Notes under the pieces: generated by a model
The model's database searches: none
What the model saw: only the letters and a program-made list of their open reading frames with translations
What the model was told of the DNA's origin: nothing
Translations under genes and position numbers: made by a program
In this document: positions 51,537 to 59,475 of the stretch, piece after piece
Layout: each line of letters begins with the position of its first letter
How positions within the stretch are numbered: the first letter of the stretch is position 1
DNA from: DAITBA01 sp036824005
GTDB taxonomy: Bacteria; Pseudomonadota; Gammaproteobacteria; Burkholderiales; Rhodocyclaceae
Direction of reading: 5' to 3'
Length of the DNA stretch: 64,000 nt
NCBI GenBank assembly: GCA_036824005.1
Contig: DAITBA010000006.1
Location: forward strand, 105,376-169,375

Positions 51537-51730
51537 TTACGGCTCTCCTTCGAGGAATCGGGCAGGGGATACAAACTTAACGTCTTGCAGTGATTGACCA
51601 GCAGCACCTCCACCAAATTGGTAAGGCTGCGACGATCCTGGGCCGCCGCCACTTCGGCTGCAGCCTTGATTTCAGGATCGACTCGCAAGGTCATGATTGC
51701 GGTCTTGACTCTTGGGCGGCCTCTAGGCAT
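51533..51730 (-). CDS. Ribbon-helix-helix (CopG-like) regulator
   Basis: A 65-residue protein with an N-terminal strand TAIMTLRVDPEIKAAAEVAA followed by two helices (DRRSLTNLVEVLLVNHCK), the ribbon-helix-helix fold. It is the first gene of the operon and overlaps the NADAR gene (ATGA). A dyad GTACTG-N7-CAGTAC lies 22 bases upstream of its start, so it probably represses its own operon. It might also be an antitoxin, but the downstream gene is not a known toxin type. Confidence 0.8.
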   Translation of the reverse strand: MPRGRPRVKTAIMTLRVDPEIKAAAEVAAAQDRRSLTNLVEVLLVNHCKTLSLYPLPDSSKESRK

Positions 51731-51752
51731 GAGAGGTAATCTGCAAAATAAT

Positions 51753-51771
51753 GTACTGCATCATACAGTAC
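51753..51771. promoter_or_regulatory. Dyad operator upstream of the ribbon-helix-helix gene
   Basis: A perfect inverted repeat GTACTG-N7-CAGTAC lies 22 bases before the first gene of the operon, in AT-rich DNA where the promoter is expected. It is the likely binding site of the ribbon-helix-helix protein. Confidence 0.6.
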
Positions 51772-51798
51772 TTTTAACTTTTTTAATACGATCTTTTA

Positions 51799-51824
51799 AT
51801 ATCATATGTATATACATATGATAT
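51799..51824. repeat. 26-bp perfect palindrome between island and prophage
   Basis: The arm ATATCATATGTAT (51799-51811) is followed at once by its exact reverse complement (51812-51824). The stretch is almost pure AT, in a high-GC setting, 27 bases from the end of the lysozyme gene. There is no T-run in terminator position on either strand. It could be a regulator or recombination site, or part of the AT-rich promoter of the leftward operon. Confidence 0.85.
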
Positions 51825-51850
51825 ATGCAATCAGAACAGCAACAGGACGG

Positions 51851-52306
51851 CTACGTAAACATTGCAGCCTCGATGCGTCGGCGAAGAACAAGCCCTGGAA
51901 GTGCTTTCCCTCCGCCCCACACCCATCTCTGCAATTCGATAGCTCCGGCCTGCCAGTCCCGCTGGTTGATCCGCCGCCGCAGCGTCGACGTCTGGAGCCG
52001 CCCTGCACCAAGGTTGAATGTGAAGTCCACGATGGCTGCGAGCCGCGCCTCGGGCTCGGTGGCCAGCACAGGGCAGTAGCGCAAGGTCGCCTGTAGCGCA
52101 GTTTGCAGATCACGAGCTAGATAGATTTCAGCTTCTGCTTCTGTGATCGGAGGATGCTTTGAATCGCAAAGGTGGCCGTAGCCAATCGTCCAGTACCCGG
52201 CCGGACAGATGTATGGCTGTGCCCGACCGGGATCAGCTCTCGCCACCCTGTGGAAACCCTCGAAGTGCTTGGCGAGATTGATCGCCGCTTTCGGAACTTC
52301 GATCAC
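51851..52306 (-). CDS. Phage endolysin, GH24 lysozyme
   Basis: A 151-residue T4-lysozyme-like muramidase. The catalytic Glu is in INLAKHFEGFHRVARADPGR and the rest of the catalytic triad region in CPAGYWTIGYGHLCDSKHPP, followed by AAIVDFTFNLGAGRLQTSTL. There is no signal peptide, so release depends on the holin. It overlaps the holin gene by four bases and is the last gene of the late operon. Confidence 0.95.
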   Translation of the reverse strand: MIEVPKAAINLAKHFEGFHRVARADPGRAQPYICPAGYWTIGYGHLCDSKHPPITEAEAEIYLARDLQTALQATLRYCPVLATEPEARLAAIVDFTFNLGAGRLQTSTLRRRINQRDWQAGAIELQRWVWGGGKALPGLVLRRRIEAAMFT

Positions 52307-52779
52307 GGCCGCACCCGGTCAAACACACGCCCCAGGAACCAGAAATTCAGCACCCCGGCCCACAGCGCCTGATCCGCTTCCGTCCAAGCGTGCAGGATCG
52401 CCGTGCCCCACCCGGCGCCGGCAGTAATGGCAGCCACAAACGCTGCCGTTTTCGCCGCGCAGTAGAGCAACATGAACCAGTAGGTAATCACCGGCCGCAC
52501 GCTGACCGACAAGGCATCAGCCCAGCGCACGCCGGAACACTGGCCTTGGGCAGCGACCGCCTCCTTCAGTGCTTCGATGGCCCCGGTATTCCATGCCGCA
52601 TCGGCAGCGGCCCCAATTTCCGACATTCGCTGCGCCCCGCGAAGCTTCTCGAACTCCAGCGCCTTGTCCTGCATCGCAAGCTCGTGGCCACGCTCGCCAT
52701 TGCGATCCATCCACTTCAGAATTTCCGGCGCAAGGCGGAAGGCCCCACCGAGGAGGCCGCCAAGTAGGGTCTCGATCAT
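52303..52779 (-). CDS. Phage holin, 3TM family
   Basis: A 158-residue protein that matches the 3TM holin family of phages and gene transfer agents. The N-terminus MIETLLGGLLGGAFRLAPEI and the helical linker AMQDKALEFEKLRGAQRMSE are typical. Hydrophobic segments follow (PVITYWFMLLYCAAKTAAFV, ALWAGVLNFWFLGRVFDR). It forms the membrane lesion that frees the lysozyme. It overlaps both neighbours by four bases. Confidence 0.92.
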   Translation of the reverse strand: MIETLLGGLLGGAFRLAPEILKWMDRNGERGHELAMQDKALEFEKLRGAQRMSEIGAAADAAWNTGAIEALKEAVAAQGQCSGVRWADALSVSVRPVITYWFMLLYCAAKTAAFVAAITAGAGWGTAILHAWTEADQALWAGVLNFWFLGRVFDRVRP

Positions 52780-53069
52780 TGCCCACCTCCAAACAGCTTG
52801 AGTTTCAGGAACGCACCGGCCAGCAGTGCCATCACCAAACCGGTGACCAACATCTTTACGATGGTCAGGCCTGCGGTTTTCTTGGCCTCGTTGAATGCGT
52901 CGAGCAGATTGCGTAGTTCGCGGATGTCGTGGGCCGCATCCTCACCATCAAGTCCGACCTCATGCAGTGCATGCCGGGCTCCGCGTTCGGCGGCACGCTC
53001 CAGCATCGCCTCGAATTCTTCTTGTGGGATGGTCACCATCTTCCGGCGCTCCATTGGGGTTGCATCCAT
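52776..53069 (-). CDS. DUF6127 phage protein with C-terminal membrane helix
   Basis: A 97-residue protein. The N-terminal part (VTIPQEEFEAMLERAAERGA) and the following helix (DIRELRNLLDAFNEAKKTAG) match DUF6127 proteins of phage lysis modules; a single membrane helix (IVKMLVTGLVMALLAGAFLK) ends the chain. The start at 53069 follows GGAGGAC. It may be a second lysis or membrane accessory protein. A terminator hairpin lies just upstream. Confidence 0.8.
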   Translation of the reverse strand: MDATPMERRKMVTIPQEEFEAMLERAAERGARHALHEVGLDGEDAAHDIRELRNLLDAFNEAKKTAGLTIVKMLVTGLVMALLAGAFLKLKLFGGGQ

Positions 53070-53092
53070 GATTTCGTCCTCCAGAAATGGAA

Positions 53093-53113
53093 AGCCCACC
53101 TCATGGGTGGGCT
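53093..53113 (-). terminator. Hairpin between DUF2793 and DUF6127 genes
   Basis: An eight-base-pair stem (AGCCCACC and GGTGGGCT) with a five-base loop follows the DUF2793 stop in the direction of transcription and is followed by TTCCATTTC. It may be a weak intrinsic terminator that lowers read-through from tail genes into lysis genes. Confidence 0.6.
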
Positions 53114-53134
53114 CGTAAGATTGGTAAAGCGATG

Positions 53135-53485
53135 TCAGATCGCGATGCCGGCACTCCAGCCGGTGCTCTTGTAGGCGGCGAGCACGGCCTCGTCCTCGAT
53201 GTAGCAAAGCCAGCCGACCTTCGGCGTGTAGTACTCCCAGGCACTGGCCACACGCACGGCGATCTGGTTGGTCCTGCCAGCCCACACACCGGTCGCAGCG
53301 GCCGGAATGATGTAGCGGTCGCCGTCGACCGGACTGGCTGGCGGCGTGGCCAGATCCCGATCCTTGACCGCGAGCCCGACTACCGCGCCGAGCCGCTTCA
53401 GATTGCCGTCCATCGTCGTGTGCCACCCGGACTCGCCGAGTGTCCAGCCGTAGGTAAGCCCAAGATTCGGATCAGTGCTTGCCAT
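53135..53485 (-). CDS. DUF2793 phage protein
   Basis: A 116-residue protein with the DUF2793 layout: an N-terminal MDGNLKRLGAVVGLAVKDRD, then PVDGDRYIIPAAATGVWAGR and a C-terminal WEYYTPKVGWLCYIEDEAVL. This domain is common next to tail-tip and fibre genes of siphovirus-like phages and may be a small carbohydrate-binding or fibre part. Its start overlaps the stop of the tip protein by one base. Confidence 0.88.
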   Translation of the reverse strand: MASTDPNLGLTYGWTLGESGWHTTMDGNLKRLGAVVGLAVKDRDLATPPASPVDGDRYIIPAAATGVWAGRTNQIAVRVASAWEYYTPKVGWLCYIEDEAVLAAYKSTGWSAGIAI

Positions 53486-55695
53486 CAGATGCCTCCATAG
53501 TATTTGCCGTAGTTCAGGCCGAAACCCGCCCGCTCGAAACTCCGCGTCTGCTTCTGCCAGCTGACCTGCCCGTCTCGCACCGACTCGATCTCGACCTTGA
53601 GCCGGCCGTTGATCCGTCCCAGCCCGCTGTCTGTGGCCTCGTCAGTGGTTGTGTAGGTCAGCGACGTCGTAGTCAGACCCGTCAGGTTTTTTTGGAGCCC
53701 AAGGTTCTCGTTGTAGATGCGAACCGTGTAGGTAGTCCCCGCCTCGGGGCCGATGCTTCCCTCAGACTGCGTCACCAGATAGACGGTCTGCTGCATCCGG
53801 TCGCGATGGGCCCAGGTCAGCGCCATCTGGCCCAGAATCACCGTGGGCCACATCACGTTATTGACCCGCACATTCCCCGGCGGATACGGCCGGATCATGC
53901 GCTTGGTGAAGGTGTAGCTGTCGGCCGTCGCCGCTGACTCCGCCAGTCGTCCCATGCCAGTCGATGGCAGAAGTTTGACCTGCAGCGACTCACCGGACAG
54001 ATACTGCTCGGTGAGCAGGGCTTCGACGCCATCGACGAACCAGATCCGCGCACCAGCCAGATGACCAACTGGAACGGTATCGAGAATGCCCCGTTCCACC
54101 GTGATCGTGCCGGCACCGAGATTCACTGCCTTGATGGCCACGATCTCGTCGTCGAGATAGGCCAGCTTGTCGAGGCCGACCGACTCCAGATCCTGCCCGT
54201 TGCCGATCGCCAGCACAGTGGCAGCCGAGTCGATGTCGTTGATCAGCGTCGCGTTGGGCGTAAAACCCATCGCCTCGACCTCGGCAAAGGCGGCACTGCC
54301 CTGGCGCGTTAGCACCTTCACATTGAGGGAATCTCCGGAGGGCCGGCTAGCGCACACCACCAGGAGGCCGCCTTCGGGTTCGAGTTCGGCCCGGGCCGTC
54401 GCCGACTCACCAACCACTCGCTTGACCACCGTCCACCAGGGCGCCTCGCCCAGTTTCCTGAAAGGCACCGGGGCCGGGGCCGTCAGTGGCGAAACCCAGG
54501 AAGTGGGCGTCGGCGATACATAGGTGGCCGAGGGCAAGCCGAAGATGTCCTCCACGCATTCGATGCGCACCCGCCCATCGGTCAGGGTGCCATAGCTGAT
54601 GCGAACCACCCGCATCACCAGTTGGGCGATGCCCAACTCCGGCCAGGTCAGCTTGAAGACGTCGCCGATATTGAGACTGGCGGCCTTGCGATTGGCGACC
54701 AGCGTCGCCTTGGCCAGGGGCACGGACAACTGCTTGAGGTCGCCCAGCGCCACCTTCGAGGCCAGTGTGCCGTTGCTGATGCCCGGATAGTCCACCGTCA
54801 CCGAGGATACCACGCCACCGGCCAGTTCCAGTGCCGCCAGGTCATGCACGGTGATCGCCGCATCCTTGTCGGTATTGCGGTCCCGGTAGCGCACTGTGAC
54901 CTGGTTGATCAGTTCGGATTCAGCCGGACGCGAGAAGCTTTCCAGCGCGAGGATATTGGTGGCATCCAGCACCATCAGGTTGGAGAGGTTGTAGTCCGCC
55001 CGGGCGAGTTTCAGGGTGTATTGCCCGGTACGCGGATGGACATAGAGCGTGCCATCGATGTGGCGCAGCACTTCGCCGATGAACTCTTCGAGGGGCTGTT
55101 CGCGATCCCACAACAGGGAGAGTCCGAACTGCTCGCTGCCCAGGGTGTAGGACGCCGTAGAGAAACTGCTGGCATCGATCTCACTGGTGGCATGGCCCAA
55201 GCCCCAGGTCGGATTGTTGAGGCACTCGTAGATGATGTGAGCCGGATTGGCGTCTCCGTTGATGTAGCCGCTACCCAGGGCCGCCGGTGCCGGAATCCGC
55301 CGTGCTTCGACGCTCCAGGGCTTGATGTAGGGGTTCATGGCCGACAGCTGGCACTGCTGGACGATCAGCGACAGCACGCCGCGAAACGCCGGAATGATGC
55401 TGCCGAGCTTCTGTTGCAGGTAGCCGGACACGGTTTCGGCCGGGCCGCCGAACTTCACCTCGACGTAGCCTTGCACACCACCTTCGCGCGAATCGCCGCC
55501 GAACAGCTGCGGGGCATTGATGTAGATCGTCTGGCTGCTCGTAATGCTGCCGCTCCAGGCGGTTCGCTCGCCGACGATGATGCGGGTAATGGCGTCGACC
55601 GGCCCATGGCACAGGACCAGATGCAGCCCCGCGTAGTAACGATGGCCGACGACATAGGAACTCGAGCCGCCACCGCGTTTTCCGCCGCCGCCCAC
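53485..55695 (-). CDS. Phage tail tip / host-specificity protein (J-like)
   Basis: A 736-residue structural protein. The N-terminal Gly-rich start (MGGGGKRGGGSSSYVVGHRY) leads to a baseplate-hub-like region (IVGERTAWSGSITSSQTIYI; LWDREQPLEEFIGEVLRHID). The C-terminal part has beta-rich, fibronectin-like sequence (MALTWAHRDRMQQTVYLVTQ, TYTVRIYNENLGLQKNLTGL). The layout fits tail-tip attachment proteins that bind the host surface. It is shorter than lambda J (about 1130 residues). Confidence 0.85.
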   Translation of the reverse strand: MGGGGKRGGGSSSYVVGHRYYAGLHLVLCHGPVDAITRIIVGERTAWSGSITSSQTIYINAPQLFGGDSREGGVQGYVEVKFGGPAETVSGYLQQKLGSIIPAFRGVLSLIVQQCQLSAMNPYIKPWSVEARRIPAPAALGSGYINGDANPAHIIYECLNNPTWGLGHATSEIDASSFSTASYTLGSEQFGLSLLWDREQPLEEFIGEVLRHIDGTLYVHPRTGQYTLKLARADYNLSNLMVLDATNILALESFSRPAESELINQVTVRYRDRNTDKDAAITVHDLAALELAGGVVSSVTVDYPGISNGTLASKVALGDLKQLSVPLAKATLVANRKAASLNIGDVFKLTWPELGIAQLVMRVVRISYGTLTDGRVRIECVEDIFGLPSATYVSPTPTSWVSPLTAPAPVPFRKLGEAPWWTVVKRVVGESATARAELEPEGGLLVVCASRPSGDSLNVKVLTRQGSAAFAEVEAMGFTPNATLINDIDSAATVLAIGNGQDLESVGLDKLAYLDDEIVAIKAVNLGAGTITVERGILDTVPVGHLAGARIWFVDGVEALLTEQYLSGESLQVKLLPSTGMGRLAESAATADSYTFTKRMIRPYPPGNVRVNNVMWPTVILGQMALTWAHRDRMQQTVYLVTQSEGSIGPEAGTTYTVRIYNENLGLQKNLTGLTTTSLTYTTTDEATDSGLGRINGRLKVEIESVRDGQVSWQKQTRSFERAGFGLNYGKYYGGI

Positions 55696-55896
55696 TTAAG
55701 TCTCCTGCTCACGTTGCTCGACTGCCTCGGCGAGGCGCATGGCCATGGCGTCGCCGGTGGCCCGGAGCCAGTCGGTCGTCACACCGTCCCGACGAAAGTC
55801 GTCGAAACTAACCCCGTCACGCGGAAACCATTTGCGCAGCCCCGCGTTGCAATAGCCCAGGGCCTTGGCGTCCTCGTGGGTTGCGATCACTGTCAT
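55696..55896 (-). CDS. Small phage tail-region protein
   Basis: A 66-residue soluble protein (HEDAKALGYCNAGLRKWFPR, then GDAMAMRLAEAVEQREQE). Short proteins with this A-L-G-Y-C and W-F-x-R wording are found in the same place in other siphovirus tail modules. It overlaps the preceding 79-residue gene by four bases and abuts the tip gene. Function is unknown. Confidence 0.75.
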   Translation of the reverse strand: MTVIATHEDAKALGYCNAGLRKWFPRDGVSFDDFRRDGVTTDWLRATGDAMAMRLAEAVEQREQET

Positions 55897-56132
55897 TTCT
55901 TACCTCCACTGCCAGACGTCTGGCGAATTTCCGTGGTCTTGATGTCGCCGTACCAGACACAGTTGGCCTGGCGGATCACGCGCGTGCCGAACAGCACCGG
56001 GATGGGCTTGCCCTGTTCAGCCACCGGAACATCCACATTGCCGGGCGAGACGGAAGCCGGTTTGGGTGGCCGGGGGCTCAGCAAGGCTCCGATGACCGTG
56101 GTCACCACCCAGACGAGAATTTGTGTCCACAT
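55893..56132 (-). CDS. Small phage tail-tip-associated protein
   Basis: A 79-residue protein with an N-terminal hydrophobic segment (WTQILVWVVTTVIGALLSPR) and NVDVPVAEQGKPIPVLFGTR, a motif often found at the start of tail-tip proteins (V-P-x-A-x-x-G-x-x-I-P-V-x-F-G-T). Here it is a separate gene in front of the large tip protein. GAGG precedes the ATG. Confidence 0.78.
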   Translation of the reverse strand: MWTQILVWVVTTVIGALLSPRPPKPASVSPGNVDVPVAEQGKPIPVLFGTRVIRQANCVWYGDIKTTEIRQTSGSGGKK

Positions 56133-56140
56133 AACCGACC

Positions 56141-56938
56141 TCAGACGATCGAGTCGCCGGCAAAGGGGTTCTTCGCCGGTATCCAGGGGAACCCGCCAAA
56201 GTTCAGCGCATTGCCGAACTTGCTCTGACAGGTCGAGAAACTGCGGTCGCAGCCGGCGAAGGCTTCGAAGGCACTGCCCACCGCCAGTCCGGGCAGGACG
56301 CTCGACAGCGTGACCGTATCGCCCGAGTGCTGGGTGATCATGCGCGGCACGCCGCCCACGCGCAGATAACCGCCGGTCAGCCATCCGGTGCTCTGCGACA
56401 GGAAGGCCACCGAGGTTGCCGTCAAGCCGGAGACCGCGCTCAACGTGCCGGCGATCTTGTAGGCCTGGTTGTTGATGCCACAGCCCGGGTCGTAAAGGGC
56501 ATGGCGGCAACCCGTCTGGTAATGCGCCCGCAGCCCCGGACGCTTCAAGGCCGTGAAGATCGACTCACAGCGGATCGTCGCGCCGCTGCCGGCAAACACC
56601 ACCGAAGCCACGCGGCCCTTCCACGCCGTGATGTATTCGCTGTCACCATAGTGATTGCGAAACAGCGTCAGGGACACCACCCCGTTGGGCCGGCTGGCGG
56701 CGAACAACTGGGCCACCGCAAAGTCACGCGCACATTCCAGTTCGATGCCATTGCGCGAGAATTCCGGCGATTGCTCCAGTCCGGAACGACGCAGAACGGC
56801 TGGCTGGTAGGTGTCGGCCTGGTAGGTCACGACCTCGCGGCCGCTGGTCACCGCCCAGACCTGCTGGCCAAGGACGAAGCGATAGAGTTCCACCGGCTGA
56901 CCGGAAGCCGCCGAAGTTTCCTGCGTGAGGTAGGACAT
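56141..56938 (-). CDS. Phage BR0599 / DUF2163 family tail protein
   Basis: A 265-residue protein of the BR0599/DUF2163 family. The N-terminal part VELYRFVLGQQVWAVTSGRE and the Cys-bearing C-terminal part YQTGCRHALYDPGCGINNQA, then CDRSFSTCQSKFGNALNFGG are diagnostic. The conserved Cys residues may hold a metal or disulfides. Homologues sit at the distal tail near the tip in gene transfer agents and many siphoviruses. It is two bases from the upstream gene. Confidence 0.9.
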   Translation of the reverse strand: MSYLTQETSAASGQPVELYRFVLGQQVWAVTSGREVVTYQADTYQPAVLRRSGLEQSPEFSRNGIELECARDFAVAQLFAASRPNGVVSLTLFRNHYGDSEYITAWKGRVASVVFAGSGATIRCESIFTALKRPGLRAHYQTGCRHALYDPGCGINNQAYKIAGTLSAVSGLTATSVAFLSQSTGWLTGGYLRVGGVPRMITQHSGDTVTLSSVLPGLAVGSAFEAFAGCDRSFSTCQSKFGNALNFGGFPWIPAKNPFAGDSIV

Positions 56939-56940
56939 GT

Positions 56941-58632
56941 TTAGCCTTTGATGCTCTTGACTGGCAATGCAGATTCGACGATCCGGTCGGAGAGCCAGTG
57001 CAATTCGATCTGGTCGCTGTCGAGCCGGCTTTTTTCGAGGAAGTAGATGGCGAGCCAGTCTGTGGGGTTGGCATCGAAGCCGAAGGTCTGTTCCAACGTC
57101 ATTGTTTCTTCCTCAGAGGTGGTCCCCGCACCGAAGCTCAGGATCGTTCGGTAGTACCAGGTGCCGTTCTTGTGCAGGAAGGCAGCTTCGGTGCGTCCCG
57201 GCATCGGGTTGAAGTACAGGGCATAGCCCCGTGCCGCCACGGTCATCACCGTCTGGTTCGACAGGATTTTGCGGGTCGGCACGATGGAGGTTTCCCATCC
57301 CGGCTGCCAGTACGCCACCAGGCGTCCGGCACGGGCCGCCAGCCAGCCCTTGAAGGCGGCGATCTCAGCACGACTGGTGAAGCGGAAATCGAAGGCGCGA
57401 CGAATGAACGGTCGTGCCCCCGAGTCATCCACCGCTGTAATGCCGGTCTCGTAGTCCAGGACTTCGGCGAGCCGCTGATACTCCACATCGACATCGCGCT
57501 CCCGGTTCGGTCGCGGGAAGGTCATCGGCCAGATCGGCACATTGCTCAGTCTGGTGGCGTTGTCTTGCTTGGTGATCGTGGTGGTTCCGGCGATATCGAA
57601 CACCACCCGGGCCGTGACGATGGCTTCCGTGACCCGCGTCACCGGCTGGCTGATACGGAGACGTGCGGTACGCGCTGGCGTCACGAAGGCGCCTGCCGGC
57701 CAGGACTGGAGGATGGGTTGCTTGAGCGTCACCCCATTGCTGGCCACTGAAAGGACTTCGGCCGCCTCGGTATTGCGGCTGTCGGTACCGATGACCAGCA
57801 GGCCATCGGCTTCGTACTCCAGATGTGTCGTCGTCAGCGGAATGAAGGTACTGCCCGCCACCAGGCTGCCCGCCAACTGCGTCTTGTCCGGCCAGATCGG
57901 CAAGGCATAGACCCGCGACTGCCAGGCCGACAGCAGGACATCCAGCAAGGCGGCATCGTCGCGCCCAAGCAGGATCGTGAATTCGAGCGAGCGGCGCGGA
58001 TTGACGCGCAGGCTCACGCGCTGTTCGGTGCCATCCCGGGCGGTCAGCACATCGGTAGCCCAGGCCAGTCGTTCCAGCCAGGACTCGCCCCAGTGGGGCC
58101 GCAGGCCGAAAACCACGACCCGTCGCCCCGAGATGCTCAGACGCGGTGTCTCCCCAGGAAACTGGAAGGTGAAGGACGCCTCAATGACCGGGGGACCATC
58201 GAGACTGATGGATACCTCGTACAAGCGCGACGAGAGCATGCCGAAGGTGGTCGGCGGATTACTGCTGCCCGACAGCACGATGCCACCATCGTTCTCGCCG
58301 ACGATGGCCGACAGGGTCTTGGTGGCGAAGTGCGCGTTCCACACCTCGATCTGTCGCATCTGCGTCGACAGCAGGTTGCCCAGGATGATCTTGCCCGGCA
58401 GCAGATGAATCTGGTGATACCAGTGCTGCTCGAACTGGCGGATCGTGAAGCCGGCGAAGCCAACCGGCAGTTCGCTGATCGGTAGAAGGTTCGTCAGGGA
58501 TCCGCTGCTGGAGAATCGGGCAATAGCCCCTTCATACGGGCGAAACGGTGCCGGCAGGAATTTCTCCGGCAAAGCATAGGCCGGATCGCCCTTCGCTCCC
58601 GAGGGCAACACACCTCCCGCAAAAGTCGTCAT
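56941..58632 (-). CDS. Phage distal tail structural protein
   Basis: A 563-residue beta-rich protein. Recognisable pieces are FTFQFPGETPRLSISGRRVV, LDVLLSAWQSRVYALPIWPD and RRAFDFRFTSRAEIAAFKGW, wording found in phage proteins encoded just before BR0599 members. The start at 58632 overlaps the previous stop (ATGA); an in-frame start 45 bases earlier is inside that gene. It is probably part of the distal tail or baseplate hub; the exact role is not evident. Confidence 0.78.
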   Translation of the reverse strand: MTTFAGGVLPSGAKGDPAYALPEKFLPAPFRPYEGAIARFSSSGSLTNLLPISELPVGFAGFTIRQFEQHWYHQIHLLPGKIILGNLLSTQMRQIEVWNAHFATKTLSAIVGENDGGIVLSGSSNPPTTFGMLSSRLYEVSISLDGPPVIEASFTFQFPGETPRLSISGRRVVVFGLRPHWGESWLERLAWATDVLTARDGTEQRVSLRVNPRRSLEFTILLGRDDAALLDVLLSAWQSRVYALPIWPDKTQLAGSLVAGSTFIPLTTTHLEYEADGLLVIGTDSRNTEAAEVLSVASNGVTLKQPILQSWPAGAFVTPARTARLRISQPVTRVTEAIVTARVVFDIAGTTTITKQDNATRLSNVPIWPMTFPRPNRERDVDVEYQRLAEVLDYETGITAVDDSGARPFIRRAFDFRFTSRAEIAAFKGWLAARAGRLVAYWQPGWETSIVPTRKILSNQTVMTVAARGYALYFNPMPGRTEAAFLHKNGTWYYRTILSFGAGTTSEEETMTLEQTFGFDANPTDWLAIYFLEKSRLDSDQIELHWLSDRIVESALPVKSIKG

Positions 58633-59390
58633 TTCTTGAAGGCGTAACCGCCATAGGACGTGCTGAACACCATCCACTCATCGCTGCCGAGCGTGACGAT
58701 GTCCTTGTTGGCGTACTGACCGTTCATGCGCAGCAGACGGGCCTCGGGGATGTAGCCCACCATCGAGTAATAGTAGGTCGGCGTGGTGCGTCCTACTTCG
58801 ACGGTGATCGGATACAGCGGCGTCACCCCGTTGAAGGTGATCGGCGAATAGCTGTCGAGTTGTCGCGTCAGGCTGGTGTAGAACATCCGCGACGCGGTAT
58901 TGCCGGAGCCGTTGGCGGTTTTCCAGGCATTGGTCGCACTGTCGATGTCGGCGCGCACGGCACCGCTGTAGCTGTCGGAAAGAAACGCACCACCCGTGAA
59001 GTTGCAGGACTTGGTCATGGTGCCGAAGAGCAGCATGTTGTAGATGGTGCTGGTGTATTGCGTGACGCAATAGCAGTAGCCATCCCCGCCAAACAGGAAG
59101 TATTCGGCACTGCCGGACAGCAAGTTGGCCGAGATCGAGCCACCCGATACGGTTTGTGAGCCGTAGGCCAGGCCGCTGCTGAACGCAGTTGAGCCATAGG
59201 CCGCGATGTAACTGCTCCAGGAGTGCAGATTGACGTACTGTCCGCTGGCCGCATGCTGCAGGTGCAGCCGGTAGTAACCTGAGTCCGCCTGATACATCAA
59301 CTGCGTGTAACCGCAGTAGGTGGTAGCGAAGAGCCGGATCTTGTCGAGCAGGTCGTTCGGCGAGGTGGTGATGCCGGATTGGAATGCCAT
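58629..59390 (-). CDS. Phage tail protein, paralogue A
   Basis: A 253-residue Tyr-, Ser- and Gly-rich protein (SWSSYIAAYGSTAFSSGLAY; PTYYYSMVGYIPEARLLRMN). The N-terminus SPNDLLDKIRLFATTYCGYT is like that of the next gene upstream (SDYLDLLTRLKAFVTEQM), and so is the general composition, which suggests two diverged copies. A beta-sandwich surface protein is likely. It is translationally coupled to the 563-residue gene. Confidence 0.75.
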   Translation of the reverse strand: MAFQSGITTSPNDLLDKIRLFATTYCGYTQLMYQADSGYYRLHLQHAASGQYVNLHSWSSYIAAYGSTAFSSGLAYGSQTVSGGSISANLLSGSAEYFLFGGDGYCYCVTQYTSTIYNMLLFGTMTKSCNFTGGAFLSDSYSGAVRADIDSATNAWKTANGSGNTASRMFYTSLTRQLDSYSPITFNGVTPLYPITVEVGRTTPTYYYSMVGYIPEARLLRMNGQYANKDIVTLGSDEWMVFSTSYGGYAFKK

Positions 59391-59475
59391 AAGTGTTGGA
59401 ACGCCTTACGTGCCGACCGCTACCGCAATCAGCATGTGAAAGTTGAGGGAACGAGGTCGGCGATGCGGCGTTGGT

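Larger units (their letters stand above)
38732..51730. other. Defence island (restriction-modification plus candidate conflict operon)
   Basis: This block has visibly lower GC and different codon use from the core genes to the left and the prophage genes to the right. It contains a controller-type restriction-modification system, a nuclease-ATPase fusion and a six-gene operon rich in nucleotide- and sugar-related enzyme domains. It lies between 59-bp tandem repeats and a 26-bp palindrome. No integrase, transposase or tRNA target is seen. Confidence 0.7.

Noticed and set aside
50931..51730. DarT-DarG or DarT-NADAR toxin-antitoxin pair
   Set aside because: No ADP-ribosyltransferase motif could be found in the neighbouring genes; the small partner is a DNA-binding ribbon-helix-helix protein.
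51799..51824. Intrinsic terminator for the phage late operon
   Set aside because: The stem is AT-only and no T-run follows it in the direction of the lysozyme gene.
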